A stretch of 64,000 bases of DNA, from contig NZ_JADGEW010000022.1 in NCBI RefSeq assembly GCF_016744155.1, forward strand, positions 1-64,000, given 5' to 3'. Shown here piece by piece: positions 46,071 to 55,629 of the stretch. Position numbers and translations under genes: made by a program. Below the pieces are notes generated by a model. It was not told the DNA's origin and made no database searches. It saw only the letters and a program-made list of their open reading frames with translations. The stretch's first letter is position 1, and the number at the start of each line of letters is the position of its first letter. Source of the DNA: Amphritea sp. GTDB taxonomy: Bacteria > Pseudomonadota > Gammaproteobacteria > Pseudomonadales > Balneatricaceae.

Positions 46071-46625
46071 ATGAATATCGGAAAAACAGTAATAGCGCTA
46101 GCAGTAGCATCGTTGTTGTGGGGGAGCAGCGTAGTTGCAGAGGAGCCTTTTGGTAATAAGGATTCGGTTAGTTACGCGAATAATCTATGGAGTTTCATGG
46201 TTGAGCATAAGCTTGCGGGGAATGATTCTATTATGACCCGTCCCTATACCGGGGCACCTCCCCATGGAATGATTCTTGAGCTGATAGAGCAGAAAGCGAC
46301 ACTGATGGGAGTCAGTGGTGAGTTGGTCGTTAAGCGAAACTACGGTGGCGATGGGCTGACGATTGATGATGTTATCAATAGTCCAGGTAAGTATCTCCAG
46401 GCGGTCACCGTAATGTTCCAGCGAGAAGAGGGTTACGACAGTGACAACAAGAACTGGTTCTACGCTAAATATGCACCGGACGGTTCGCTGATGAATAACC
46501 CAAAAGGGATACCATTGGCCGGGCGAGTTGCGAAAGGGATGCCAACGGGTTGTATCGCTTGCCATAAGGCGGCAGGTGGTGGCGACTATATCTTTAATCA
46601 CGATCGCTACAATAAAATGCAGTGA
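46071..46625 (+). CDS. Cytochrome P460-family protein
   Basis: 184 residues. A signal peptide (1-24, ending VVA) sends it to the periplasm. The single heme motif is CIACH near the C-terminus (about 165-169), as expected for cytochrome P460. N-terminal region contains WSFMVEHKLAGNDSIMTRPY. Relatives oxidise hydroxylamine or bind NO, using a Lys-crosslinked heme. GAGG lies nine bases before ATG 46071. Function here is unproven. Confidence 0.88.
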   Translation: MNIGKTVIALAVASLLWGSSVVAEEPFGNKDSVSYANNLWSFMVEHKLAGNDSIMTRPYTGAPPHGMILELIEQKATLMGVSGELVVKRNYGGDGLTIDDVINSPGKYLQAVTVMFQREEGYDSDNKNWFYAKYAPDGSLMNNPKGIPLAGRVAKGMPTGCIACHKAAGGGDYIFNHDRYNKMQ

Positions 46626-46644
46626 TTAAGGTTATAACAACAGC

Positions 46645-46676
46645 AAAAAAAACGGCGCGATTGGCGCCGCTTTTTA
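46645..46676. terminator. Bidirectional terminator
   Basis: CGGCGC and GCGCCG pair around GATTG, flanked by A-run and T-run. It separates two convergent genes. Confidence 0.85.
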
Positions 46677-46698
46677 TCTGATCGGTTTGCCGTATCGA

Positions 46699-47169
46699 CT
46701 AATCTAACTTCGGCTCGTGCCAGTTGATGCACTTGAGAAACTTATGAGCAGGGTAGAATTTACCGTCTTTACCGGTCTGATCTTCTGATGATTTGATGAA
46801 AGCTTTTGGCAGCTCACCGCCACTGTATACATCTAGGCCTTTTTCAGATCGGTAAAAAGCCAGTGTCTCTTCAATCTCTGCCTCAGTTTTGCAGAGTTTT
46901 GACAAGTTGCTGTCTTGAACCTCCGCCATGTCTTTATCTGCGTCGATACCCAGCACATGCGCCATGCCGTAGGTTACTACCAGGATGTCTGCAACGGCAT
47001 CTCGTACTTCAGACATATCTTTATTTTGAATACCCTCAACCAGCTCAGCCAGTTCCTCCTGGATCAAATGCAGCTGCTTACCTGCTTTCTCCCAGTCAGG
47101 GTTATCCCTGTTGCCCAGTTGATTGCCAAAAACAGTGTTCAGAAAGGAAACGTCGGTGAAATTGCTCAT
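46699..47169 (-). CDS. MazG-like NTP pyrophosphohydrolase
   Basis: 156 residues of the all-alpha NTP-PPase superfamily. Acidic motif EELAELVEG and the later RDAVADILVVTYG provide the metal-binding E-x2-E and D residues. A conserved C-terminal block follows (KFYPAHKF). Relatives hydrolyse (d)NTPs to monophosphates. It resembles phage and marine-bacterial MazG-like proteins more than full-length MazG, but nothing phage-like adjoins it. Confidence 0.82.
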   Translation of the reverse strand: MSNFTDVSFLNTVFGNQLGNRDNPDWEKAGKQLHLIQEELAELVEGIQNKDMSEVRDAVADILVVTYGMAHVLGIDADKDMAEVQDSNLSKLCKTEAEIEETLAFYRSEKGLDVYSGGELPKAFIKSSEDQTGKDGKFYPAHKFLKCINWHEPKLD

Positions 47170-47294
47170 GCTTGTATCTATACCGTTAACAGTTAAAAAC
47201 GGGCTATATGATGACGGTTTAGAAGCTTAATCGCAATCGAGAATAATTGAATGCTTTTGTCAATTTGGAGAGACGCGTGTCGGGTATTTAATTT

Positions 47295-47321
47295 AAAAAA
47301 AACGGGCGTTGCCCGTTTTTT
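47295..47321. terminator. Terminator between trpB and MazG-like gene
   Basis: AAAACGGGC and GCCCGTTTT pair around GTT. It ends trpB on the minus strand. Confidence 0.9.
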
Positions 47322-47341
47322 CATTTGAATAGAAACGGCTT

Positions 47342-48544
47342 CTATAAACCTAACTTCTCAGCCACGTAGTCGGCGTCTTTGTCACCACGGCCGGACAGGT
47401 TGATAAGAATGGTCTTATCTTTATCCAGGGTTGGTGCAACGCGCATCGCCCAAGCGACGGCGTGGGCGCTTTCCAGTGCCGGGATGATACCTTCAACCTG
47501 GGATAGGGTCATAAAGGCGTTGAGACACTCGTCGTCGGTGACTGAGTCGTACTCCACCCGTTCGATATCTTTCAGATAGCAGTGCTGAGGGCCCACACCC
47601 GGGTAGTCTAGTCCTGACGCGATAGAATGCACCGGCATAGGTTCGCCGTCTTCCGTTTCCAGTACATAGCATTTCATGCCGTGGATCTGGCTTGGCTTAC
47701 CCAGGGTCATAGTCGCTGAGTGTTTGTCTGTATCCAGCCCTAAACCTGCAGGTTCAACACCGACGATTTTCACCTCGTCATCATTCAGGAATGCGGTGAA
47801 CAGACCAATGGCGTTTGAGCCACCGCCGACACAAGCGGTGATGATATCGGGGTTTTTACCATGCCTGTCGTTGAATTGCTGACGGGCTTCACGACCGATG
47901 ATGCTTTGGAAATCTCGCACCATTTTAGGGAATGGGTGAGGGCCTACGACTGAGCCGATAGCGTAGATAAACTCATCTGGGTTTTTCAGGTATTCTTCGA
48001 AGGCGCTGTCGACTGCATCTTTCAGTGTGGCGGTGCCTCGAGTAACCGGGACCAGTTTACAGCCCAGAATCTTCATTTTGGTAACGTTAGGGTGTTCTTT
48101 CTCGATATCAACCTGACCCATGTGGATTTCACAAGGGATACCCACCAGCGCACAGGCTGTCGCCAGCGCTACGCCGTGTTGGCCGGCACCTGTTTCGGCG
48201 ATGACTTTCTTTTTGCCCATGAACTTGGCCAGCAGGGCCTCGCCCAGGCAGTGGTTTATCTTATGAGCGCCGGTGTGATTCAGGTCTTCGCGTTTCAGAA
48301 AGATCTGAGCACCGCCGAGTTTGTCACTCAGGCGTTTGGCATGATAGATCGGGCTGGGACGGCCAACATAATCCTGATTCAGTTGCATTAATTCGCTCTG
48401 AAACGCTTCGGTTTTGCAGATCTCTTCGTAAGCCTGATTGATATCATTCATAACCTTGATCAATTCAGGTGGGAGAATCTGGCCGCCATAGTTACCGAAA
48501 AATCCGTCTGTGTCGGGCATTGGGGCAAAATCAAACTTACTCAT
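47342..48544 (-). CDS. trpB: Tryptophan synthase beta-like protein, stand-alone
   Basis: 400 residues, PLP-dependent. The PLP lysine is in [13 protein letters not shown] near residue 92, and AETGAGQHG near 115 holds the catalytic Glu. [10 protein letters not shown] binds the phosphate. It is divergent: the segment after the cofactor loop reads [20 protein letters not shown], unlike the usual MGAxDVERQxxNVFRM form. No trpA lies beside it. It may be a second TrpB that makes tryptophan from indole and serine. GAGAGG precedes ATG 48542-48544. Confidence 0.88.
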   Translation of the reverse strand: MSKFDFAPMPDTDGFFGNYGGQILPPELIKVMNDINQAYEEICKTEAFQSELMQLNQDYVGRPSPIYHAKRLSDKLGGAQIFLKREDLNHTGAHKINHCLGEALLAKFMGKKKVIAETGAGQHGVALATACALVGIPCEIHMGQVDIEKEHPNVTKMKILGCKLVPVTRGTATLKDAVDSAFEEYLKNPDEFIYAIGSVVGPHPFPKMVRDFQSIIGREARQQFNDRHGKNPDIITACVGGGSNAIGLFTAFLNDDEVKIVGVEPAGLGLDTDKHSATMTLGKPSQIHGMKCYVLETEDGEPMPVHSIASGLDYPGVGPQHCYLKDIERVEYDSVTDDECLNAFMTLSQVEGIIPALESAHAVAWAMRVAPTLDKDKTILINLSGRGDKDADYVAEKLGL

Positions 48545-48705
48545 AAGACCTCTCTTATCTCAAATTGGCGGACACTTATCGGATACCGCTGTCACTGCTA
48601 TTTGTAATTTTGTTATATAGGAGGGAAATATATCGCTGCTGTGGAAGGATGCCAACAGCTAAGAGTAATTAATTTATTAACAATAGAAGGATGGAGTCTG
48701 AGAGA

Positions 48706-48993
48706 TTAGCCGAAATCGAGCTCTCTCTGCTGTTCTTTGGATACCGTTTTTTTGAACCCCAGTGATTTTTGGCGCCGACTTATCTCTCTAAGCTGAGTGC
48801 TGGCTTCATGGTAGCAATGAAAAATGGTGTGATTAACGGCACCTTTGTTGTTTAGGGTATTTCCCCAGGATTCGCTCAGCACCCAGTCCCCCATCAGATC
48901 CTGATAGAGTCGGACTATGAAATAATCCTTTTGTTTGCGCCAACGAATAATCAAAAAGTAACCTGAATTAAATTTGCCTGAAAATGATGTCAA
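48706..48993 (-). CDS. WGR-domain-like protein
   Basis: 95 residues. RLYQDLMGDWVLSESWGN resembles the WGR domain but reads WGN instead of WGR, and AVNHTIFHCYHEASTQL matches its second half. The likely start is a downstream TTG (LIIRWRKQ), since ATG 48993 gives an atypical N-terminus. The function is unknown; WGR domains bind DNA or RNA in PARP-type proteins. It is divergent from pdxB. Confidence 0.65.
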   Translation of the reverse strand: MTSFSGKFNSGYFLIIRWRKQKDYFIVRLYQDLMGDWVLSESWGNTLNNKGAVNHTIFHCYHEASTQLREISRRQKSLGFKKTVSKEQQRELDFG

Positions 48994-49064
48994 ACCGTAA
49001 GGCGGGCAATTATAATCGGCGTTTCGCCCCTAAACCAGCTGATTTTTAACCTTTGGAGTCTTCT

Positions 49065-50210
49065 TTGAAGCTAACCAATCTGAATATAGTCGTAGATGAA
49101 AATATTCCCTCTGTGGATCGTCTATTTGGTCACTTTGGCAGCATTCGTAAACTGCCGGGAAGAACTATTCAAAGCATTGACCTTCAGGATGCTGACCTAC
49201 TTCTAGTGCGTTCAGTAACAAAGGTTAATTCGCAGCTTATAAAAGACGCTCCGGTTGGTTTTGTTGGTACTGCGACGATTGGTACAGATCACATCGATAA
49301 AAGCTGGTTGAATGAGAAAGGCATAGGTTTTACCAGTGCCCCCGGCTGTAACGCTGATGCGGTTGCTGAATATGTCATTAGTACTCTATTGATGGTTGCT
49401 GCAGAACAGAGCTTTGAGCTTCAGGACAGGGTAGTGGGCATTGTTGGCGTGGGTAATGTGGGTCGTCGCTTGCAGCAACGGCTGGAAGGATTAGGGGTGA
49501 AATTATTGCTCAATGACCCACCTCGGGCAGAGACGGGAGAACAGGACTTTGTCGCGCTTGAGTGTTTATTAGAACAGGCCGATATAATCTGTCTGCATAC
49601 ACCTTTGACAGGGGATGGAGATCATCCCAGCTATCATCTTCTTAATGCTAATAATCTGCCTGTGATTAAGCCTAACTCAATATTGCTAAACGCCGGTCGA
49701 GGGCCCGTTATCGATAATGTAGCCTTGCTGAACTGGCATCGACAGCGGCCTGATGTCACATTGCTGCTGGATGTGTGGGAAGAAGAACCGACAGTCGATG
49801 AGTCATTGGCGCAACAGGTTAGGATTGGAACACCGCATATTGCAGGTTACAGCCTTGATGGCAAAATCAGGGGTACATGGATGCTCTACACTGCGTTTTG
49901 CCAGCATTTGGGTGTTAAGCCTGAGATCGACCTCGCTGATTGTCTGTGTGATGCGGGTAATGAACTCCAGATAATGCTGGATGGCAGTGAAAATCTTACC
50001 GATATCGTGCATCGGGTTTATCAGCCGGAAGCGGATCATAGCCGTTTCATGGATTCCCTAATGGATAAAAAGGCTCAGCCTAAGAACTTTGACCTGTTGC
50101 GTAAACAATACCCTGTGCGCAGGGAGTTTGCTGCAGCCCAGTTACAGGGTGTTAAACCTGATAAATTACTGGCAGACCAATTACAAGCTGTTGGGTTTCT
50201 TCTCGAATAA
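49065..50210 (+). CDS. pdxB: Erythronate-4-phosphate dehydrogenase
   Basis: 381 residues. It acts in pyridoxal-phosphate synthesis, oxidising 4-phosphoerythronate with NAD. The dinucleotide fold GIVGVGNVGRRL near residue 120 is clear, and the Arg/Glu/His catalytic set follows in NAGRGPVIDN and HIAGYSLDGK. A C-terminal dimerisation domain is complete. TTG 49065 is proposed as start, with GGAG (49055-49058) at ideal spacing. TTG 49053 would add four residues. TATAAT at 49011-49016 may be the promoter. Confidence 0.94.
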   Translation: MKLTNLNIVVDENIPSVDRLFGHFGSIRKLPGRTIQSIDLQDADLLLVRSVTKVNSQLIKDAPVGFVGTATIGTDHIDKSWLNEKGIGFTSAPGCNADAVAEYVISTLLMVAAEQSFELQDRVVGIVGVGNVGRRLQQRLEGLGVKLLLNDPPRAETGEQDFVALECLLEQADIICLHTPLTGDGDHPSYHLLNANNLPVIKPNSILLNAGRGPVIDNVALLNWHRQRPDVTLLLDVWEEEPTVDESLAQQVRIGTPHIAGYSLDGKIRGTWMLYTAFCQHLGVKPEIDLADCLCDAGNELQIMLDGSENLTDIVHRVYQPEADHSRFMDSLMDKKAQPKNFDLLRKQYPVRREFAAAQLQGVKPDKLLADQLQAVGFLLE

Positions 50211-50233
50211 CGCTTTGTTGCACTATAAGTTTA

Positions 50234-50998
50234 TTGGATAATGATCTGCTTACACTCCTTAATGGATTGGGTTTAATGACCTTGCAACTTGAATCAACTG
50301 AAACTGATAAACCTCTGTCTGAATTGCGACTTCAGATTGGTGAGCCTGTTCGGGTTGATATCCGCTCCCCCCGAGCACGTTTTACTTCTAAGTTACTAGG
50401 CTATTCCGAGAATAATGGCATTATGATTTCAGCGCCGTCGCTAAAAAACGGTGTTTCTTCATCAATTAATGAAGGTAATATTGCCAGTCTGCGCTTGATT
50501 AGTGGCAACCGTATCTGCAACTTTAACTGCAAAATACTGAAGCTACACGAGCAACCATTCGGCTACTGGGTATTAGAGTATCCGCAGCAGGTTGATCAGA
50601 AACGCATTCGTGAACATACACGGGTTTCGGTTAGGCTCAGCTGTTCAATGGATGATCATGATGAGATGGCGGAGAGGGAAGGTCTGCCTGCCAGTGCTCT
50701 CTGTATTGATATCAGTATGGGCGGTGCTTGCCTTCAACTGCCTCAGGCCTTGGGTAATGTAGGTGATTTTTTTTATTTAACCACCCGTCTGAAAATTGGC
50801 GATATTGATCAGGTATTGCTGGTGCCTGTTGAGCTGCGAAATGTTCATTCAACCTCGGTTGAGTCCGGCAGCGTTTATAATCATGGTTTTAAGTTTTTTG
50901 ATCTGGATGAAGATACTCGTTTGATCATTGCTGCATTTGTCTACCAGCAATTTCTGATTGAGACAGGCAATCTCGATCACTTCGGACAGGAGCTGTAA
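50234..50998 (+). CDS. YcgR/PilZ-type c-di-GMP receptor
   Basis: 254 residues. An N-terminal YcgR-like domain (about 30-115) is followed by a PilZ domain. The c-di-GMP ligands are present: RxxxR as R126-E-H-T-R130, and DISMGG at 159-164. It probably binds c-di-GMP made by the three GGDEF proteins in the window. The TTG start at 50234 has no good ribosome site; ATG 50276 is a possible alternative. Its stop meets the next start codon directly. Confidence 0.88.
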   Translation: MDNDLLTLLNGLGLMTLQLESTETDKPLSELRLQIGEPVRVDIRSPRARFTSKLLGYSENNGIMISAPSLKNGVSSSINEGNIASLRLISGNRICNFNCKILKLHEQPFGYWVLEYPQQVDQKRIREHTRVSVRLSCSMDDHDEMAEREGLPASALCIDISMGGACLQLPQALGNVGDFFYLTTRLKIGDIDQVLLVPVELRNVHSTSVESGSVYNHGFKFFDLDEDTRLIIAAFVYQQFLIETGNLDHFGQEL

Positions 50999-52111
50999 AT
51001 GTTTCGTTTAGGTTTAATTATTAATCCACTGGCGGGTGTTGGTGGCAGTGTGGGGCTGAAAGGTAGTGACGGTGAAGCCACCGCGCTACAGGCTTTAGCG
51101 TTGGGAGCAGAGCCCAAAGCGAATCTGCGAACCCAGCAAGCTCTGGAACCTTTAAAAGGGCTGGAGGTTGAGTTGATAACCTATCCTGGCGAAATGGGTG
51201 AAGAGAGTGCCCGTATTGCAGGGTTTGAGCCACGGGTTATAGGTTCTATTAATCACGGACATACCTCTGCTGAAGATACCGAACGGGCAGCCCGAGAAAT
51301 GGCTGCGTTGGGTGTCGACCTCATCCTGTTCGCAGGAGGCGATGGCACCGCAAGAAATATCTGTCATGCCATCGGTGACTCTACACCGGTATTGGGAATT
51401 CCGGCGGGGGTGAAAATTCATTCTGGAGTGTATGCAGTGACGCCCAAAGCTGCGGGTGAAGTCGTTGCTATGCTGGTGCGTGGAGAGTTAGTCACCCTGG
51501 CGGATCAGGAAGTACGCGATATAGATGAAGTTGCCTTTCGTGAGGGACGGGTTCGCGCCAAATACTATGGTGAACTTCTGGTACCGGAAGAGGGGCGTTA
51601 CCTTCAGCACGTTAAAAATGGTGGCAGGGAATTAGAAGAGCTGGTGCTGGATGATATCGCCGCAGATTTTGCAGAATCGATGGAGGACGATGTTCGCTAC
51701 ATCATGGGGTCGGGCTCAACTGTTCAGGCTTTGATGGAGAATTTAGGGCTTGAAAATACGCTGCTGGGTGTCGATCTGATTGAAAATGGTGAGTTGATCG
51801 GCAATGATCTGACCGCCCAGCAACTATTGGCAATGACCGAGGGTCATAAGACCCGCTTGGTGATAACGGTTATCGGTGGGCAAGGGCATATTATTGGTCG
51901 GGGTAATCAGCAAATTAGCCCAGAACTACTCAAGCGACTGGGGCGGGAAAATATCATTCTGGTGGCGACTAAGAGCAAGATAAAAGAGTTAGAAGGACGT
52001 CCTCTGATCGTTGATAGCGGTGACATCGAATTGAATCATCAGCTTTCGGGTCTGATACGAGTTATTACCGGTTACCGGGATGCCATTCTCTACCGGGTAG
52101 CAGATTATTAA
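50999..52111 (+). CDS. ATP-NAD kinase-like protein (COG3199-type)
   Basis: 370 residues. GGDGTARNI near residue 118 is the GGDG motif shared with NAD and lipid kinases. The preceding GLIINPLAGVGG is typical of COG3199, whose substrate is not settled. The middle region VKIHSGVYAVTPKAAG is a conserved signature. It adjoins the PilZ gene with no gap, so the two are likely an operon. Confidence 0.85.
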   Translation: MFRLGLIINPLAGVGGSVGLKGSDGEATALQALALGAEPKANLRTQQALEPLKGLEVELITYPGEMGEESARIAGFEPRVIGSINHGHTSAEDTERAAREMAALGVDLILFAGGDGTARNICHAIGDSTPVLGIPAGVKIHSGVYAVTPKAAGEVVAMLVRGELVTLADQEVRDIDEVAFREGRVRAKYYGELLVPEEGRYLQHVKNGGRELEELVLDDIAADFAESMEDDVRYIMGSGSTVQALMENLGLENTLLGVDLIENGELIGNDLTAQQLLAMTEGHKTRLVITVIGGQGHIIGRGNQQISPELLKRLGRENIILVATKSKIKELEGRPLIVDSGDIELNHQLSGLIRVITGYRDAILYRVADY

Positions 52112-52227
52112 ACGGTTAGATGCGAGCAGCTGATTCACGCGCTGTATCTAAATTTTTTTAATACATAACCAGCAAAATCCCCAATCTTTGATAAGCTGAA
52201 GAGTGAGCTTTACAGATGGGGATGGTT

Positions 52228-52476
52228 ATGGGAATTGCACTGTTAAGGTTTTATTTGTACCTGCTGCTACCCGAGTGGATGAGTAATCAATATCCGGATA
52301 GTCGACATTTTTTTCGTCGTAAATTTACCTCTGCGTATCGCGCAAGGCTTCGCTGTGTTCGTCGTCTCTGGCTGGGATCAGGATTGTTAATGCTGGCTTT
52401 GCCGATCCCTCCAGTGGTTATAACGCTTGGGCTATTCACCACCTTCATATCGTTTTCTTTACTGGATGAGCATTAA
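52228..52476 (+). CDS. Hypothetical small membrane protein
   Basis: 82 residues from ATG 52228, preceded by GGGGA; ATG 52216 is an alternative. An N-terminal hydrophobic stretch (about 2-15), a basic middle (FFRRKFTSAYRARLRCVRRLW), and a C-terminal membrane helix (about 50-75). Unknown function. Confidence 0.55.
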   Translation: MGIALLRFYLYLLLPEWMSNQYPDSRHFFRRKFTSAYRARLRCVRRLWLGSGLLMLALPIPPVVITLGLFTTFISFSLLDEH

Positions 52477-52823
52477 ACCCCGGTTCATTCTGACGGTTGC
52501 CTTTTTCTTTTGATTGACTGTTATTGGTTCGAAATCTTCTGGAAACTTCACTGTAATTTCTACTAATGACTCTCTTAGGCGGTTTTTCGGGCATACCGGT
52601 GAATGCAAGGGAGGATCTACCCGTTTGTTATAGAGGTGCTGGCACCGAACAGAAAATAGTTTCAACGGTGTTTATAGGCCTGTATAGAGATACTTTGATT
52701 GGCTTTATGACTTCAGTCACAAAAGCTGATTAATACTGTTTATGCTGCACCTGCGTAATGTAGAATAGAGGTAGTAGTTAGATCGGGTCACTGCGACCTG
52801 TTCTCAGGTCATCGGAGAGTCTC
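52477..52823. other. Intergenic gap
   Basis: 347 bases with no convincing gene. A promoter for the next gene must lie near its end, but I see no clear box. GGAGAG lies just before the TTG start at 52824. Confidence 0.4.
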
Positions 52824-55559
52824 TTGAGTACACAATATCTCAAACGTTTTTTTAAGCCTAAATCGATAGCAGTGTTCGGGGCATCTGAAAAAGAGAACAG
52901 TATGGGGGGGATTGTCCTCCAGAACCTGCTGGATAGTGGTTATCAGGGCAAACTGATGGCGGTCAATAAGCGCGGCTATGATCAGGTTTACGGCGTGACT
53001 TGTTACAAAGGGCTGTCAAAATTGCCTGAGATGCCAGATCTGGCGATTATCTGTTCCCCACGAGAGTCAGTTGCGGAACTGATCCGCAAACTGGGTGCAA
53101 ATATGGTCAAGGCGGCTATGATTTTAACGGGAGGCTTATCCCGAGCCAGTGAGCCGCTGGGCAGAAGTATGCGGGATGAGATAATGGAGGCTGCAAGGCC
53201 TTATGGTATCCGTATATTAGGCCCTGACTGTATGGGTATGCTGGTGTCAGGCCACAAGATGAATGCCAGTTATTCTCACCTGAATATACGCAAAGGTAAG
53301 GTCAGTTATGTGGGTCAGTCGGGTCTGCTAGGGACTGCGATGATCGATTGGGCGAATGGTCAGGAGATCGGTTTTTCCCACTTTCTGACTTTGGGGGAAG
53401 GGGTAGATGTTGATCTTCCCTCTATTATTGATTATTTCGCTCAGGACCCCTATACCCAGTCAATCCTTATTCAATTGGATCACCTGGTCGGTTCCTCACG
53501 AAATCTGCTTAGTTCGTTGCGGGCTGCATCGCGGAACAAACTGGTGCTGGTACTTAAATCCAATATGGTCTTCGACGAAGATAAAGAGAATCAGCCCGCT
53601 CTGGGGATCAAAGATGAGGACCTTATCTATGATGCCGCACTACGCCGTGCCGGTGTGGTACGGGTAGATACCGTCGATCAATTATATAACGCATTGGAGA
53701 CCCTGACGCGGATGAAACCGATGCGAGGTGAGCGTCTGGCGTTAGTCTGTAACGGTATGGGGCCAAATGGTCTGGCTGCCGATCAGTTGTTACGAAGCGG
53801 GGGCGAGCTGTCTGAGCTTTGTGAAGAGACCGTCACCGCGTTGCGAGAGGTTTTACCCGATCATTGGAACCTGAAAAACCCTATTGATATGCACTCTGAC
53901 GCAACGCCGGAACGTTTTGCCAAAGTTACCCAGTTATTGACGAAAGATCCTAATGTGGATGCGGTGCTGGTAATACATGCGCCAACGCGTTTAGCACCAG
54001 GGGTAGATACCGCGGAAGAGGTAATCAAAGTCGCGCGTAATACCCCACGCAATATTCTCACCTGTTGGATGGGGCGTAGCACAGCGATTGAATCGAGAAA
54101 TCATTTTAATACTGCGGGCATTACTACTTTTATTACACCTGAAGAAGCGGTTGACGCTTTCATGCATATGGTTGAGTTTCGTCGTAATCAGGAAGTGATG
54201 AGACAAACCCCTGCACCGTTTCTTGATCAGAATGAACAGAACCATCTGCGGGCCAAAAAGCTGATCGCTGACGCGTTGGCAGAAGGGCGTGATTATCTAA
54301 CCCATAATGAAGCCACTGATCTGTTGGATCAGTACGACATTCCGGTATCGCATACCCATTATGCAGATGATGTTGAAGGGGTTGTTGAGATAGCTAAAAA
54401 GCTTGGTGGAGCTGTTGCGGTTAAAGTGATGCACCGGGAAAATGTTTACCCGTTCAATTATGACAACAAAGACAACCCTCGCTGGAAAGATCTCGCGCTG
54501 GATCTGTTCTCCTGTTCAGATGTTAAGCAGGCGGTTACCCAGTTAGCTTATCGGGTCAGGGAGCGTTTTCCAGAAGATGATGTGCAGGGTTTTTGTGTGC
54601 AGCAGATGAAACGTGGCTTCCAATCGCTGCAGATCAATATGGGCATCACCCGGGATGATGTGTTTGGTCCGTTGCTGGTCTTCGGGAAAGGGGGTTACTC
54701 CGTAGATGTACTGGCGGATCGGCAGGTGATGTTGCCGCCACTGAATCTGAGCCTGGCGCGCCAGCTGATTACTACTTCACATATCTATTCGGTATTGAGT
54801 GAAAATAGCGAGCAGTTGGAACGGGACCTAGAGCAACTGAGTAACCTGCTGATTAAACTATCGCAAATGGTTGTAGATCTGCCTAATCTTAAGGGACTGG
54901 AGATTAATCCGATGCTGATCAATCGCCGTGGTGTATTGGCGGTTGATGTTTCAGTTTCATTGGGTGAGCCCTCGGTTCTGGCGATATCACCTTATCCTGA
55001 ATATCTGAGTGAGCATGTGACCCTGCGTAATTCGGGTCGTAAGGCTGTTGTACGCGCCATCCGTGGTGAGGATGAACCTAATCATCTGGAGTTTTATAAT
55101 ACCCTCAGTCCTGAGTCGATACGTTTGCGTTACTTTTATAGTCGGGGGGTGCCAACTCATCAGGAGCTGGCTAACTGGACTCAGATAGATTACGACCGTG
55201 AGATGGCATTTATTGTGACATCCCCCCGTAAGGATGAGGCGGGATGGGAAACCCTCGGCGTAGTGCGGGCGGTGACCGATGCCGATAATATTCGCGCAGA
55301 GTTCTCGGTGGTGATTCGTGATGACCTTCAGGGTGAAGGCTTGGGTGTCGTGCTGATGCAGAAGTCGATTGATTACTGCAAAGCCCGGGGTACCCTGTTA
55401 CTGGTGGGATCAACACTAACCTCTAATAAAAGTATGCAGGGACTGGCTTTGAAGCTTGGGTTTAAAAACCACTATAATATGGAAGAGGATGTTGTAGAGA
55501 TGGAGATGATGTTGAACGAGCCAACTGAAGATTGGCAACGGTATCGGTTACAGCACTGA
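52824..55559 (+). CDS. Bifunctional acyl-CoA synthetase/protein acetyltransferase (Pat/PatZ-type)
   Basis: 911 residues, like E. coli PatZ/YfiQ (886). An NDP-forming acyl-CoA synthetase-like region (about 1-700: CoA-binding, ligase and ATP-grasp parts) is joined to a C-terminal GNAT domain (about 740-890) with GEGLGVVLMQK as acetyl-CoA site. It probably acetylates lysines of metabolic enzymes such as acetyl-CoA synthetase. The start is TTG 52824, with GGAGAG ahead. Confidence 0.92.
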   Translation: MSTQYLKRFFKPKSIAVFGASEKENSMGGIVLQNLLDSGYQGKLMAVNKRGYDQVYGVTCYKGLSKLPEMPDLAIICSPRESVAELIRKLGANMVKAAMILTGGLSRASEPLGRSMRDEIMEAARPYGIRILGPDCMGMLVSGHKMNASYSHLNIRKGKVSYVGQSGLLGTAMIDWANGQEIGFSHFLTLGEGVDVDLPSIIDYFAQDPYTQSILIQLDHLVGSSRNLLSSLRAASRNKLVLVLKSNMVFDEDKENQPALGIKDEDLIYDAALRRAGVVRVDTVDQLYNALETLTRMKPMRGERLALVCNGMGPNGLAADQLLRSGGELSELCEETVTALREVLPDHWNLKNPIDMHSDATPERFAKVTQLLTKDPNVDAVLVIHAPTRLAPGVDTAEEVIKVARNTPRNILTCWMGRSTAIESRNHFNTAGITTFITPEEAVDAFMHMVEFRRNQEVMRQTPAPFLDQNEQNHLRAKKLIADALAEGRDYLTHNEATDLLDQYDIPVSHTHYADDVEGVVEIAKKLGGAVAVKVMHRENVYPFNYDNKDNPRWKDLALDLFSCSDVKQAVTQLAYRVRERFPEDDVQGFCVQQMKRGFQSLQINMGITRDDVFGPLLVFGKGGYSVDVLADRQVMLPPLNLSLARQLITTSHIYSVLSENSEQLERDLEQLSNLLIKLSQMVVDLPNLKGLEINPMLINRRGVLAVDVSVSLGEPSVLAISPYPEYLSEHVTLRNSGRKAVVRAIRGEDEPNHLEFYNTLSPESIRLRYFYSRGVPTHQELANWTQIDYDREMAFIVTSPRKDEAGWETLGVVRAVTDADNIRAEFSVVIRDDLQGEGLGVVLMQKSIDYCKARGTLLLVGSTLTSNKSMQGLALKLGFKNHYNMEEDVVEMEMMLNEPTEDWQRYRLQH

Positions 55560-55590
55560 TATAATTACGTTTAATGCCCAGAACAAAGAT

Positions 55591-55620
55591 AAAAACCACC
55601 GATAATCCGGTGGTTTTTTT
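55591..55620. terminator. Bidirectional terminator
   Basis: ACCACCG and CGGTGGT pair around ATAATC, flanked by A-run and T-run. It lies between two convergent genes. Confidence 0.9.
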
Positions 55621-55629
55621 ATATAAGGA

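Noticed and set aside
46699-47169. Phage origin of the MazG-like gene region
   Set aside because: Neighbours are ordinary metabolic genes with their own terminators; no integrase, structural phage gene or attachment site is visible.
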